IMG/VR virus record: IMGVR_UViG_3300021963_000100
Coordinates: 1 to 64,000 of that record
From: a virus
DNA: 64,000 nt
Direction: 5' to 3' (one strand)
Below are positions 29,772 to 38,113 of this stretch, in pieces. Every line of letters begins with the position of its first letter. The first letter of the stretch is position 1. The position numbers were made by a program, and so were the translations under genes. The notes beneath the pieces were generated by a model. It was not told the origin of the DNA, searched no databases, and was given only the letters and a program-made list of their open reading frames with translations.

Positions 29772-30317
29772 TTAATATAAAATCAATTTTTTCATTCTAT
29801 CTATTTGTTCATTTGTGGTAACTGGATTTGCTTTACCACGCACCATACCACTTTCCCATTCACCGTGATTTGAAATTGGGTTGGCTTTACCACGTTTAAC
29901 ACCAGTTTCCCATTTTTTACCAGTGGCTGTAGCGTTACCAGTTGATGTACTAGAGGTTGATTCACCTTCTTCATTAATTTCTTGTGTCTTAGGTAAACGG
30001 TACATATCTTCTTTATGTGAGAAATCACGATTACCACCTTTATTAAAAATAAACCCAAATCTTTGGTAGAAATCTTTTAATCTGTTAACATTACCACCGT
30101 AAGCATTTGAGGGTGTTAATGTTATCATATAACCAATCTCATCAGCCAATTTGGTTAATTTATCCATAAATTGACTACCTAAACCACTATTTCTTAATGT
30201 TGGGTTTACGATAAAACCAGTTAGAAATAAACTTTTTCTTTTATCATCTTGATATAAATCAAATCTAATTTGTTTTACATCTGGATAATCTTTATGTAGT
30301 ATTTCTGGTATATTCAT
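29772..30317 (-). CDS. GNAT acetyltransferase with repeat and C-terminal tag, 181 aa
   Basis: Start set at ATG 30317, just after a TATTTATA motif. The GNAT core is at about residues 25-100 (LFLTGFIVNPTLRNSGLGSQ for acetyl-CoA binding; LKDFYQRFGFIF). A Ser/Thr linker follows, then a twice-repeated unit W-E-(T/S)-G-x-x-RGKANP-(I/V), then the C-terminal tag TTNEQIDRMKKLILY. The substrate is unknown. The tag suggests packaging with the neighbouring ART (inference). Confidence 0.82.
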   Translation of the reverse strand: MNIPEILHKDYPDVKQIRFDLYQDDKRKSLFLTGFIVNPTLRNSGLGSQFMDKLTKLADEIGYMITLTPSNAYGGNVNRLKDFYQRFGFIFNKGGNRDFSHKEDMYRLPKTQEINEEGESTSSTSTGNATATGKKWETGVKRGKANPISNHGEWESGMVRGKANPVTTNEQIDRMKKLILY

Positions 30318-30333
30318 TATATTGGTGATATAG

Positions 30334-30341
30334 TATAAATA
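30334..30341 (-). promoter_or_regulatory. TATTTATA motif (candidate late promoter)
   Basis: Minus strand, ACTATTTATACTA, 16 bp before the ATG at 30317. Confidence 0.55.
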
Positions 30342-30354
30342 GTCCCATTTTAAA

Positions 30355-30383
30355 TAAAAAGGTCGGAGTAGCGAATTCCGACC
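30355..30383 (-). terminator. Terminator (minus strand)
   Basis: GGTCGGA, 9-base loop, TCCGACC, then TTTTTATTT read on the minus strand; ends the thioredoxin unit. A second hairpin CCACC/GGTGG lies at about 30421-30436 on the way. Confidence 0.75.
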
Positions 30384-30441
30384 TAGTTTGTCCACAACCA
30401 GTGAACGGTCCTAAAATACCACCTCTGAGGGTGGAATATCT

Positions 30442-30762
30442 TTAAAAAAAAGTTTGTATTTTTTCGTATAATTTATTTTTTGGTAAAGCCCCTATTTGAG
30501 AGCCAATAACCTGACCATTTCTAAAAAATAATATAGTTGGTAGCCCTCTAACACTGTATTTTGATGGTGTAATTGGATTCTCATCTATATTAATTTTACA
30601 TGATAATATACGATCATTAAAATCGTTTGAGGCTTCTTCGAATGCTGGGGCTAATTGTCTGCAAGGGCCGCACCATGAAGCCCAAAAATCAACCATAACC
30701 AATTCTTTGTCTGATTTGATAACAATATCATTAAAATTGCTATCCGTAATTTCTATAACCAT
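30442..30762 (-). CDS. trxA: Thioredoxin, 106 aa
   Basis: Full-length thioredoxin with the redox site WASWCGPC at about residues 28-35 and the conserved cis-Pro in GLPTILFF. It reduces disulphides in the cytoplasm. In phages thioredoxin can support ribonucleotide reductase or DNA polymerase, but neither is visible here. It starts 12 bp after the upstream minus-strand gene, so they form an operon. Confidence 0.95.
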   Translation of the reverse strand: MVIEITDSNFNDIVIKSDKELVMVDFWASWCGPCRQLAPAFEEASNDFNDRILSCKINIDENPITPSKYSVRGLPTILFFRNGQVIGSQIGALPKNKLYEKIQTFF

Positions 30763-30774
30763 ATTTAATAAATT

Positions 30775-31005
30775 TTAATATTCTTCATCGTCCTCCACAT
30801 CAATTTCGTAGGTACCGTTCTCGATGTCTTCGGTGATCATTTCAATTTGTTCAATCACTTCGTTTATTGAGTTAATAATATTTCTTTCGATATCATCCTG
30901 TAATTCATATGATTTTGTATCAAGAACTTTTTCTGAATGTGACTCTAATAAATTCTCTAACTCGTCTTTAATAATTGAAAGATGTTTAAGTGTTTTTGTA
31001 TACAT
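30775..31005 (-). CDS. Acidic coiled-coil protein, 76 aa
   Basis: A very acidic helical protein (ends EIDVEDDEEY) with no recognised family. It is the first gene of the two-gene unit with thioredoxin, downstream of a TATTTATG motif. Confidence 0.75.
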   Translation of the reverse strand: MYTKTLKHLSIIKDELENLLESHSEKVLDTKSYELQDDIERNIINSINEVIEQIEMITEDIENGTYEIDVEDDEEY

Positions 31006-31022
31006 ATCTGTACGCTATTTAG

Positions 31023-31030
31023 CATAAATA
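31023..31030 (-). promoter_or_regulatory. TATTTATG motif (candidate late promoter)
   Basis: Minus strand, 17 bp before the ATG at 31005. Confidence 0.5.
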
Positions 31031-31048
31031 TATTTTTTTTAAGTAAAG

Positions 31049-31078
31049 TTTGTTTTTTCGATTAAATCGTTATCTTTG
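31049..31078 (+). promoter_or_regulatory. Bacteroidota-type promoter
   Basis: TTTG 31049-31052, 18 bp, TATCTTTG 31071-31078; ATG at 31100. Divergent from the late motif at 31023. Confidence 0.75.
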
Positions 31079-31099
31079 TATGATAAAAAATAACTTTTT

Positions 31100-31237
31100 A
31101 TGAACCAATTAACTGAAAATGAAATCAAAGAATTGATTGAATTTAAAAATTTAATTATTAAATTAATTAATGACATTCCAAATGATATGGAATTGGGTGA
31201 AAAAATAAGGAGAAAAATAATTAAAGAAGAAAAATGA
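31100..31237 (+). CDS. Hypothetical helical protein, 45 aa
   Basis: Short ORF: MNQLTENEIKELIEFKNLII ... ending KIIKEEK. Supported by a host-type promoter at the right distance and an ATGA overlap with the next gene. Unrecognised. Confidence 0.72.
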   Translation: MNQLTENEIKELIEFKNLIIKLINDIPNDMELGEKIRRKIIKEEK

Positions 31238-31500
31238 TATACTTATTAAAATTTTTAGGGGTTATGCTAGCAATGGCGATAACCGATGTTTGTTGGGCTT
31301 TTTATTTTATAAAAGTTGATGAAAGAAGACCTGTTGGTGCTGGTTTGTGGGCTACAGCGTTATTTATCTGTGGGGCTACTGTTACAGCTAACTATGTTGA
31401 GGATAAATCATTAATGATTGCGGCAGCATTAGGTTCGTTTATAGGTACTTGGGCAACTATTGAATACAAAAAAAGGAAGGAATTGAGTAATAAAAAATAA
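31234..31500 (+). CDS. Three-TM membrane protein, 88 aa
   Basis: Three hydrophobic segments at about residues 3-25, 37-55 and 61-77, with a basic C-terminus. It resembles small phage membrane proteins of unknown function that I recall (DvcWA.y...v...R......W......g.....vn). Confidence 0.75.
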   Translation: MIYLLKFLGVMLAMAITDVCWAFYFIKVDERRPVGAGLWATALFICGATVTANYVEDKSLMIAAALGSFIGTWATIEYKKRKELSNKK

Positions 31501-31505
31501 AACCG

Positions 31506-31919
31506 ATGGAATACAGGATTTGGGATAAAGATCAAAAAAAATACATTAAAGATGCTGTAATAACACAAGATGGTGCCATACAAATTCTTAGGTGTAATGA
31601 AGAGTTAAATGAAATCATTAATAGGTACTATTCGGACAAGGGTGATATTTTGGGTGGGGATTATACTACTATCGATTATACTGACTGGTATGGTATTAAC
31701 AGTTGTGTTATTGAAAAATGTGTTGGTTCTTTGGATAAAAATGGTAAAAAGATTTTCGAAAATGACATCATACTTACGGATGAAGCTGGTTGGTGTGGTT
31801 TTGTTGTGTTTGAACATGGTTCATTTACCATTATAGATGGTAAGGGTGGTTATTCCTGGATGCCAAACTGGGAACGTTGTGAGGTAATAGGAAATAGAAA
31901 TAATAATCTTAGCGAATAA
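31506..31919 (+). CDS. YopX-family protein, 137 aa
   Basis: MEYRIWDKDQKKYI at the N-terminus, then SLDKNGKKIFENDIIL, GFVVFEHGSFTIID and CEVIGNRNNN: the canonical order of the phage YopX domain (riWDk..kky, l.DknGkeIyegDiv, cEviGN). Function unknown; common in phages of many hosts. Third gene of a unit with a host-type promoter, so probably early. Confidence 0.85.
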   Translation: MEYRIWDKDQKKYIKDAVITQDGAIQILRCNEELNEIINRYYSDKGDILGGDYTTIDYTDWYGINSCVIEKCVGSLDKNGKKIFENDIILTDEAGWCGFVVFEHGSFTIIDGKGGYSWMPNWERCEVIGNRNNNLSE

Positions 31920-32100
31920 GACACTCTATTTTACGATATTGACTATCAACAAATAGATCGAATATCATAGACGAAAAAGAATCTTCAAAAATATAAGCAT
32001 CGACTTTAGGTGTGAAGATACGATCAAGCGCTTTTACACCATTTTCCTTAACCATATTAACTATCGTCTCCTTTCTAACGTATCTTTTATTGAACCCCAT
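31909..32100 (-). CDS. Hypothetical protein, 63 aa
   Basis: Small basic protein on the minus strand; it overlaps the 3' end of the YopX gene by 11 bp (convergent). It starts within the 3' end of the upstream minus gene, so the two are coupled. Unrecognised. Confidence 0.65.
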   Translation of the reverse strand: MGFNKRYVRKETIVNMVKENGVKALDRIFTPKVDAYIFEDSFSSMIFDLFVDSQYRKIECLIR

Positions 32101-32302
32101 TACTATTCAACATATTTAGAATATTATTATGTTGTTCAACCGCATCACCATTTTTAACTTCATTAAAAATTAAAATGGATTGGAAATCTTCAAATAAATA
32201 ATATGACGGCTCATTTTTCAAAAAGTGATATAACAAAGGCATACCACCATTTGTGTGTAGCTCGCTTAGTTTATTTAAATTAACTTTAGGTAGATTACTC
32301 AT
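32087..32302 (-). CDS. Hypothetical protein, 71 aa
   Basis: Start set at ATG 32302 (MSNLPKVNLNKL), preceded by a TATTTATA motif. Contains YYLFEDFQSILIFNEV, vaguely similar to AYIFEDSFSSMIFDLF of the downstream small protein, so the pair may be paralogous. Function unknown. Confidence 0.68.
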   Translation of the reverse strand: MSNLPKVNLNKLSELHTNGGMPLLYHFLKNEPSYYLFEDFQSILIFNEVKNGDAVEQHNNILNMLNSNGVQ

Positions 32303-32308
32303 ATTTAA

Positions 32309-32316
32309 TATAAATA
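32309..32316 (-). promoter_or_regulatory. TATTTATA motif (candidate late promoter)
   Basis: Minus strand, 6 bp before the ATG at 32302. Confidence 0.5.
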
Positions 32317-32326
32317 CCAGCACTCA

Positions 32327-33301
32327 ATGGAAAAAAAATCAGTAACCAATTTATTTAATGCTGGGGTTGTTATCAACAGTAACCCATTTGAAAAAACAAT
32401 AAAACCAATTAAAAAATTAAATAAAGTAAAAAATATTACCGATTGGTTTGAAAATGATGATAAAAAATATGATGTTATTATAACAGGTGGTATTGGTGAT
32501 TTTGTTGCGATAGAGCCTTTTTTATTCAAAAAATATTATAATAAGATTGGTAATGTTATTTTAGCCACAAGGGGTTTTAAAGAAATAACAACTTTACTTA
32601 GATTATCATACCCAGAACTAAATATAATCAATCTATTTCCAGAGTTCCCAAATAATTTTTACGCTTTTATATTAGGTGATGATGTGTTAAATTATTTATA
32701 TGATAATAATTATTTTAATCGTGGTATATTAGAGTTTGATAGATCAGATAACGATGTGATTGATTTTAGCATATTCAAAATATTTCAATTGATAAAAAAT
32801 GGTTATTTAGATTTTAATGAATCGGTTTTCACAACAAAAATTTATACGGATATTAGTAGATTTAACTTACCAAATGAGTACATATCCGTTGTAACAACTA
32901 GTAACAGAGATCCAATACATAAGGCTAGAGGTAGGAATTTAACTGAGTTTGAAATCGAAAGGATTGTAGACTATTGTAACAAGATAGATATGGTTGGTGT
33001 CTGTGTGTATTGTAATTGTGCCAACCCAAATAAAAAACTAATACATTTACAAAACATAACACCAATTGAAAGCCTTGAGGTTGTAAAGAATTCAAATAAG
33101 TATTTGGGTATTGATTCTTGGTTATCCGTTATTGCTGGATATAAATTTGACTATGATGATATTAAGATTAAATGTTTTAACCCACACGGATTAAACAATA
33201 GGGGTTGTTATTACCCTTTAATTAAAAGCAAAAATTTATTCGAACCAAATTTTAAGACTTGTTTATTTGGAAACACCAAAGACACTCAAAAATTGCTTTA
33301 A
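32327..33301 (+). CDS. GT9-like glycosyltransferase, 324 aa
   Basis: ITGGIGDFVAIEPFLFKKYY near residue 52 resembles the glycine-rich start of ADP-heptose-type (GT9, GT-B) transferases. The C-terminal ESLEVVKNSNKYLGIDSWLS corresponds to the donor-binding segment (a..y.G.Ds...h.a). The central part is divergent. With 18255 it gives the phage two glycosyltransferases. Family assignment is tentative. Confidence 0.65.
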   Translation: MEKKSVTNLFNAGVVINSNPFEKTIKPIKKLNKVKNITDWFENDDKKYDVIITGGIGDFVAIEPFLFKKYYNKIGNVILATRGFKEITTLLRLSYPELNIINLFPEFPNNFYAFILGDDVLNYLYDNNYFNRGILEFDRSDNDVIDFSIFKIFQLIKNGYLDFNESVFTTKIYTDISRFNLPNEYISVVTTSNRDPIHKARGRNLTEFEIERIVDYCNKIDMVGVCVYCNCANPNKKLIHLQNITPIESLEVVKNSNKYLGIDSWLSVIAGYKFDYDDIKIKCFNPHGLNNRGCYYPLIKSKNLFEPNFKTCLFGNTKDTQKLL

Positions 33302-33415
33302 ACTCATTTTCTTTACTTCAGCAAAATATTTGGCAGCGTTAAGTCTAGACGTAGCAAAGTAAACTCTCTTTATAGCTTCACGACTACTATCATTTCGGTA
33401 ATAAAAATAATACAT
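33263..33415 (-). CDS. Hypothetical basic protein, 50 aa
   Basis: Short ORF: MYYFYYRNDSSREAIKRVYF, then SRLNAAKYFAEVKKMSLKQF and LSVFGVSK. The pattern EAI...s.leAAk.Fa..k.l.lk.FL.iy.Vsk recurs, from memory, in small phage proteins. A TATTTATG motif lies upstream. It overlaps the 3' end of the glycosyltransferase gene by 39 bp. Confidence 0.75.
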   Translation of the reverse strand: MYYFYYRNDSSREAIKRVYFATSRLNAAKYFAEVKKMSLKQFLSVFGVSK

Positions 33416-33434
33416 AAGATTTTTAATTTATATC

Positions 33435-33442
33435 CATAAATA
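33435..33442 (-). promoter_or_regulatory. TATTTATG motif (candidate late promoter)
   Basis: Minus strand, upstream of the ATG at 33415; divergent from 33469. Confidence 0.5.
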
Positions 33443-33468
33443 TAAGTGAATTTTATGAAAAAAGCAAC

Positions 33469-33476
33469 TATTTATC
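33469..33476 (+). promoter_or_regulatory. AACTATTTATC motif (candidate late promoter)
   Basis: TATTTATC, 18 bp before the ATG at 33495. Confidence 0.5.
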
Positions 33477-33494
33477 TTTATAATATCATTTAAA

Positions 33495-35282
33495 ATGCAA
33501 GTAGTTGAATATTATAAAGAATACAAAGGCGAAGAGCCTTTTATGATGAAAGGTCAAAAGTACGTATACTGTTGGGGTAAATACCCTGATGGTAAGGTAG
33601 ACATCGCTGTTTATTCATATGCTAATGATTTCGCATATGATTATAACGATTTTAGAGAAGCGATGGGGATAAATGAAAATACAAATAATTTACAAGAAAA
33701 TATGGAAAACTCAATTAAAGAAAAAGTAATGCAATTAAAAGAAATCCAAGGACAATTGGATCTTGCATTAACAGCTTATAAAGAATCGATCGCTGAATTA
33801 GAATCGATGAAAAGCCAATTAGCGCCAGAGGTTTTGGACGCTTTTAAAGGTCAAACAGAAGGGGCTGAAAAACTAAAAGTTTCAATTGAAGGGATTATGG
33901 TTGAAATCACCCAGGAATCAGAAAGATTAACAACTTCATATAAAGATGCGTTTGAAACTGCATTAACTAAAGTAAATGAAAACACAAGAAAAGTTTTAGA
34001 ACAAATCTTAGAAAACTCAAAAGTTTCATCAAAAGTCAAAGGACAAATTAAAGTTGATGGTACAAAAGTATTTGAGGGTGTACAGGATATGTTTAACGCT
34101 GTTAAAAACTGGTTGAGTAAGGCTTATAACAAACTTATGGGTTTTGTTAATAAGGCTGAAGAGGGTATCGATGAAATTGAGGGTATGATCAAAAATTACG
34201 ATGAAATGGAGGCGAATAAATACGCCACACCTAATATGGATGATGTTGAGTCTGGTGCGTTAACTGAAGCTGATGTTATCAAAAATGCCGCAACAAAACA
34301 TATTAATAATGGTTTAAGTGGTGATTCGTCAGTAACTAAAGCTGAGTCATTACCAACATCTGGCGGTCAAGTAATTAAAAATGCCGCAACTAAAGATATT
34401 AACAAAGGTAAAGGTGAGTCACTTAAAGGTGAGAAATCTTTGGAGGAACCTAAAAAAGAAAATAGTGTTATTAAAAACGCAGCAACTAAAGATGTTGAAG
34501 GTGGTAAAACCGAAGGACCTGCATCGCAAAACATTGAGAAGCAACCAACATCTGGCGGTCAATCAATTAAAAACGCTGCCACCAAAGATATGGCAAAAAG
34601 TACTGGTACAAAATTATCAGCAGCAAAACCTAAAGTTGTTTCTGAAGACTTAGATACAAATGATGGTATCAATAAAGCTGATGAAAATACAACCGATGAA
34701 TCATTTATGAAAATGAGAGCTGGTGCTAAAGGTAAGGTATATGAAAGTGAAATGGAAGAAGAGGGTTGGATGAAGGAAGAGGAAATTAATATCAATGAAG
34801 GTACTGAAGATCGTGTTGCAATTGAGATAGCTAAAAGATTAAAAGAAATGGGTATTGGCGGTGACGAAAACGCAATGGCCGCTGGATTGTCAGCTGCTAT
34901 GGCTAGCCCATCACCAGAAGCTGAAGCTAAGGCTAAAGAACTATTAGGTTTACCAGATGCCCCAGTTGATCAAAATCCGATTTTTGAGGATGATATCCCA
35001 ACAGTTACAGAATTATTAACTGGTTTAGCTGGTGTTATTACCCTTATGGGTGTGGCTTACGCTGTAACCGAAAAAGATAAAATTGTAGCAGCTTTAAAGA
35101 AAGTATTTGGTAAAGGTGATGATACCGTAAAAGAATATACGGACGAACACCCAATGCCAACAGATAAGGCAGTTGATATTATGGCTGCGTCAGCACCTAA
35201 AGAGGAGTCTTGGACAAACGAAGGAGCCGATGAAAAACTTAATGAAGCTGTTAATAGAATGAAACAAATTCTTAAATATTAA
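33495..35282 (+). CDS. Large repeat-containing tagged virion-type protein, 595 aa
   Basis: An N-terminal domain of about 60 residues is followed by long coiled-coil regions (about 65-210). Four copies of the unit (V/S)IKNAATK(D/H)(I/V/M) then lie in a low-complexity region (about 260-365), with one hydrophobic stretch near 510-530 (LLTGLAGVITLMGVAYAV). The C-terminal tag KLNEAVNRMKQILKY closes the protein. Probably an internal head or scaffold-associated protein (inference). Confidence 0.75.
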   Translation: MQVVEYYKEYKGEEPFMMKGQKYVYCWGKYPDGKVDIAVYSYANDFAYDYNDFREAMGINENTNNLQENMENSIKEKVMQLKEIQGQLDLALTAYKESIAELESMKSQLAPEVLDAFKGQTEGAEKLKVSIEGIMVEITQESERLTTSYKDAFETALTKVNENTRKVLEQILENSKVSSKVKGQIKVDGTKVFEGVQDMFNAVKNWLSKAYNKLMGFVNKAEEGIDEIEGMIKNYDEMEANKYATPNMDDVESGALTEADVIKNAATKHINNGLSGDSSVTKAESLPTSGGQVIKNAATKDINKGKGESLKGEKSLEEPKKENSVIKNAATKDVEGGKTEGPASQNIEKQPTSGGQSIKNAATKDMAKSTGTKLSAAKPKVVSEDLDTNDGINKADENTTDESFMKMRAGAKGKVYESEMEEEGWMKEEEININEGTEDRVAIEIAKRLKEMGIGGDENAMAAGLSAAMASPSPEAEAKAKELLGLPDAPVDQNPIFEDDIPTVTELLTGLAGVITLMGVAYAVTEKDKIVAALKKVFGKGDDTVKEYTDEHPMPTDKAVDIMAASAPKEESWTNEGADEKLNEAVNRMKQILKY

Positions 35283-35286
35283 AAAA

Positions 35287-35436
35287 ATGGCAGCGAAGAA
35301 AACATCAACACAGGCAGTTAAATCGTTCAGACGTAAAGTTAAAAAAAGAAGACCAGGTGTTCACTCAAAGAACAAAGCTGGTAGAAGAAAGGGTAGTAAA
35401 AATTACCTAAAGAAATATAGAGGGCAAGGTAGATAA
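35287..35436 (+). CDS. Small highly basic protein, 49 aa
   Basis: Short ORF starting MAAKKTSTQAVKSFRRKVKK and ending KNYLKKYRGQGR, 4 bp after the previous stop. Nearly half of the residues are Lys or Arg. The RRPGVHSKNK...SKNYkK.YRGQGR pattern recurs, from memory, in tiny phage proteins. Likely binds DNA or RNA; may be packaged with DNA. Confidence 0.8.
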   Translation: MAAKKTSTQAVKSFRRKVKKRRPGVHSKNKAGRRKGSKNYLKKYRGQGR

Positions 35437-35437
35437 A

Positions 35438-35463
35438 AAAAGGGGCTTATAGCCCCTTTTTTA
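35438..35463. terminator. Bidirectional terminator
   Basis: AAAAGGGGCT-tat-AGCCCCTTTT between convergent genes. Confidence 0.9.
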
Positions 35464-35464
35464 T

Positions 35465-36853
35465 TTAAAACTCATACAGTAAAAAATATAACTCTTCTTT
35501 CGGTCTAGTTACTGCAACGTAGTGTATGTTTCTAGCTTCAACATCCACATCCCCATCATCTTTAATAAAAGAAAATTTATTAACATCAGCAAATTCATCA
35601 TCCATTAATAATTCTGGATCTATGGAATTAACAACGACACACCTCGGGAATTCACGACCTTTACTTTTATGTATACTAGTCACAAAAACATCTGAATTTT
35701 TATTACCCTCAATAAAATCAATTAACCCGAATGTGTTTTTATGGTAAGGTGCGACAGACTCGAGTCTCTTTTTTAGTGATGGGTTTATCTTACCATCTCT
35801 AACGTTTTTAATATCTTGTTCTGTAATATAATTAAAATAACGCATTTTAATTTTTTCTTTTAAACAACGTTTTTCTATTTCTTTAATGACGTTATTTGTT
35901 CTGGCTAATATCGCTAAAGGTTTACCATCCTCCATCATATCGTATAGGGTGTCCTCATCAATTAATTTATCATGGACATAACCATCGTCTTCATTAAATG
36001 GTATGGCCTTTAAGTCGCTATATCTATTGGCATTTTCAACAATTTTTTTATTGGATCTAAAGTTCTTAGTCAATGTCATTTCAATTGTTTTATGACTACC
36101 CATTAAAAGATTCTCAATCGCTTCACAATTGGCACCAGAAAACCCATATATTGATTGATTTTTATCACCGATAAGATGGTATTGTTTAGCCTTTATCGTT
36201 AACAAAATTTTCATTTGTAGGGTTGATGTGTCTTGGTACTCGTCAACAAAAATATAATCATATGTGTTTTCAAAAAATTGTTTGTACTTGGGGTTTCTAC
36301 TGAATTTTTCAGTGTCTATTAACATATCTGAGAAATCTCGGCTTTTAGTTTCTTTTGTGAAAGCCATATATTCATCATAAAACTGTGGTTTTGGTACTTT
36401 TAACCCATCAGCATTTTGTAGTTTGTAAGCTGAGAAATTTGATGATATCATTGCACCCTCCTCGTAAAATCTATCAACATTAGCAGCGTATTGCTGTTTA
36501 ATCTTCATTGGGTCTTTAACATGTGGTTTATATTTGTCTTTATACCAATTAGTGAACTCATAAAAAGTAACAATAGGTTTAAATAAACCCATTTTTCCTA
36601 ATAGGCTACTGGTAAAACTATGTATTGTTGTTATCTTAACATCGTGTTTGATTCTGGATCTTAATTCATTTACCGCATCATTGGTGAAGCTAAAGAATAT
36701 AATTCTGGATGGATCAACACCATCTTCAATCATTTTATTTAATCTACCAACAGTGGAATGTGTCTTACCAGAACCAGCTGTTGCTGATAGTATAATTGAC
36801 TCATTACCAGTGTAATTAATGAATTTTAGTTGTTCATCTGTGTACTTATTCAT
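35465..36853 (-). CDS. SF1 (UvrD/Rep-like) DNA helicase, 462 aa
   Basis: The motifs occur in order: Walker A ATAGSGKT (about 24-31), Ia FFSFTNDAV, II FVDEYQDT, III HLIGDKNQSIYGFSGA, IV LTKNFRSN, V VTSIHKSKGREF and VI YVAVTRPKEEL. This is a compact 3'-5' type superfamily 1A helicase. It likely works in phage DNA replication or recombination. Transcribed from a host-type promoter, unlike the surrounding late-type genes. Confidence 0.92.
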   Translation of the reverse strand: MNKYTDEQLKFINYTGNESIILSATAGSGKTHSTVGRLNKMIEDGVDPSRIIFFSFTNDAVNELRSRIKHDVKITTIHSFTSSLLGKMGLFKPIVTFYEFTNWYKDKYKPHVKDPMKIKQQYAANVDRFYEEGAMISSNFSAYKLQNADGLKVPKPQFYDEYMAFTKETKSRDFSDMLIDTEKFSRNPKYKQFFENTYDYIFVDEYQDTSTLQMKILLTIKAKQYHLIGDKNQSIYGFSGANCEAIENLLMGSHKTIEMTLTKNFRSNKKIVENANRYSDLKAIPFNEDDGYVHDKLIDEDTLYDMMEDGKPLAILARTNNVIKEIEKRCLKEKIKMRYFNYITEQDIKNVRDGKINPSLKKRLESVAPYHKNTFGLIDFIEGNKNSDVFVTSIHKSKGREFPRCVVVNSIDPELLMDDEFADVNKFSFIKDDGDVDVEARNIHYVAVTRPKEELYFLLYEF

Positions 36854-36876
36854 CTTTATATGTCTTTATTTTTGCA

Positions 36877-36908
36877 CAAAACTAATCAATAATTTGGATA
36901 TTAACAAA
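36877..36908 (-). promoter_or_regulatory. Bacteroidota-type promoter (minus strand)
   Basis: Read on the minus strand: TTTG 36908-36905, 20 bp, TAGTTTTG 36884-36877; serves the helicase. Overlaps the divergent promoter below. Confidence 0.82.
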
Positions 36909-36924
36909 CAATTTTTTATTTTTG
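36893..36924 (+). promoter_or_regulatory. Bacteroidota-type promoter, leaderless transcript
   Basis: TTTG 36893-36896, 20 bp, TATTTTTG 36917-36924; the ATG at 36929 is 4 bp further. It overlaps the helicase promoter on the other strand. Confidence 0.82.
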
Positions 36925-36928
36925 TGGT

Positions 36929-37501
36929 ATGGAAAAAATACTAACATTCAGCGAATGCTTTGATCCTTACATCAGCAAATTTACTAAAATAACTTTAGAT
37001 AAGGAGCATGAAAGTAAATTAGCTGGGGCGATAAGCGCAAAATACAACAAGAGAAAAGTCAAAACCCCCCCAATGACCGAAATAGAGCGGAACAGTTATA
37101 GAAAATTGTTTTTGAATATAGCTGGTGATGTGGTTATGGAACAATATTTGGACTTGGATTTTGTTGACTACGATAAGATTTCTTTTGGTATTAAAGAACC
37201 ATTTATAAACAAAATCATAACGAATAAAAAGATTGACATTGTGACATTCAACTATGGCAACTTTCCGCTTGTATATGATAAAACATATAAAAAGACTATC
37301 TTCATATGTGCGTCACCAGAAAATAAACGAGATTATTACATTTGTGGATTGGGTACACCGAAAATGATCGATGGTTATTCAAAAAAAGAATTAGTACAGT
37401 CTGAATATTACAGAAACATGGGTAAATCAGCGTTTTATGCTTTTTATAATTTACAACCCATACCAAATTTTATGTATGACTTTAATGCACTTATTGGATA
37501 A
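36929..37501 (+). CDS. Hypothetical protein, 190 aa
   Basis: A soluble, basic 190-residue protein of mixed alpha/beta type (DIVTFNYGNFPLVYDKTYKK, TIFICASPENKRDYYICGLG). A nuclease-like fold is conceivable, but no catalytic motif is clear. It has a host-type promoter divergent from the helicase and probably a leaderless mRNA, suggesting co-regulation with the helicase. Confidence 0.8.
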   Translation: MEKILTFSECFDPYISKFTKITLDKEHESKLAGAISAKYNKRKVKTPPMTEIERNSYRKLFLNIAGDVVMEQYLDLDFVDYDKISFGIKEPFINKIITNKKIDIVTFNYGNFPLVYDKTYKKTIFICASPENKRDYYICGLGTPKMIDGYSKKELVQSEYYRNMGKSAFYAFYNLQPIPNFMYDFNALIG

Positions 37502-37507
37502 ACAAAC

Positions 37508-37515
37508 TATTTATA
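37508..37515 (+). promoter_or_regulatory. TATTTATA motif (candidate late promoter)
   Basis: AAACTATTTATAATTA, 14 bp before the ATG at 37530. Confidence 0.6.
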
Positions 37516-37529
37516 ATTAAATAAATTAT

Positions 37530-38108
37530 ATGGGTAATAAATTATACAGAGTTAGCGAAACACAATTTAAAGATGTGTTAGAGACTCTAAAAAAAGAGAG
37601 GGAAGTTGTTGAATCCACCGAACAAATTAATGAAGCTGGTGTTGATGATAACATATTTGAGGCCGAGCTTGGTTATATGGAAATTGACGTCACCGATATG
37701 GGTGAATTTAAAGAAACTATATTTAAAATGGTTCCAAGTAATTATGATGTTGATTTGAGATATGGTAAAGCTAAAGTGAAATACGGTATTAGTCTTGAGT
37801 ATCGTAGTTATGGTATTAAAAATATATACCTATCCCCGCAAAGCGTATATCTATCAGGTGAATTAACAATTGACAGTGAAAATGATAGCACGGTAAAAGA
37901 CTTTGAAATTGAATATACACGTGACGGATTAAAAATGAATACTTTGAGTGGTAATATGGAAATTGAGGGTAATAATACCCAAATAGGTGATTTACCACAA
38001 AAAGTTGAATTCGATTCAAAGGAAATGCATTCAAATGACGGTGTTTGGGTTAGCGCTTTAGCTATCGAGCAATCGCCAAATCTAATAAAATTTATATTTG
38101 AATATTAA
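37530..38108 (+). CDS. Virion-type protein with YRVSE N-terminus, 192 aa
   Basis: The N-terminus KLYRVSETQFKDVLETLKKE resembles that of the next gene (KYRVTEAQLQKIFEDL), suggesting a shared short targeting helix. An Asn-Glu-Ala-Gly linker (INEAGVDDN) leads to a beta-rich domain. Function unknown. Confidence 0.75.
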   Translation: MGNKLYRVSETQFKDVLETLKKEREVVESTEQINEAGVDDNIFEAELGYMEIDVTDMGEFKETIFKMVPSNYDVDLRYGKAKVKYGISLEYRSYGIKNIYLSPQSVYLSGELTIDSENDSTVKDFEIEYTRDGLKMNTLSGNMEIEGNNTQIGDLPQKVEFDSKEMHSNDGVWVSALAIEQSPNLIKFIFEY

Positions 38109-38113
38109 ACATT

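Noticed and set aside
30355-30440. Possible tRNA (hairpin with TTCG-containing loop)
   Set aside because: Stem and loop sizes do not fit a T-arm (9-base loop), and no acceptor stem or anticodon arm can be drawn.
36929-37501. PD-(D/E)xK nuclease assignment
   Set aside because: Scattered acidic residues exist, but no convincing D...ExK arrangement is visible.
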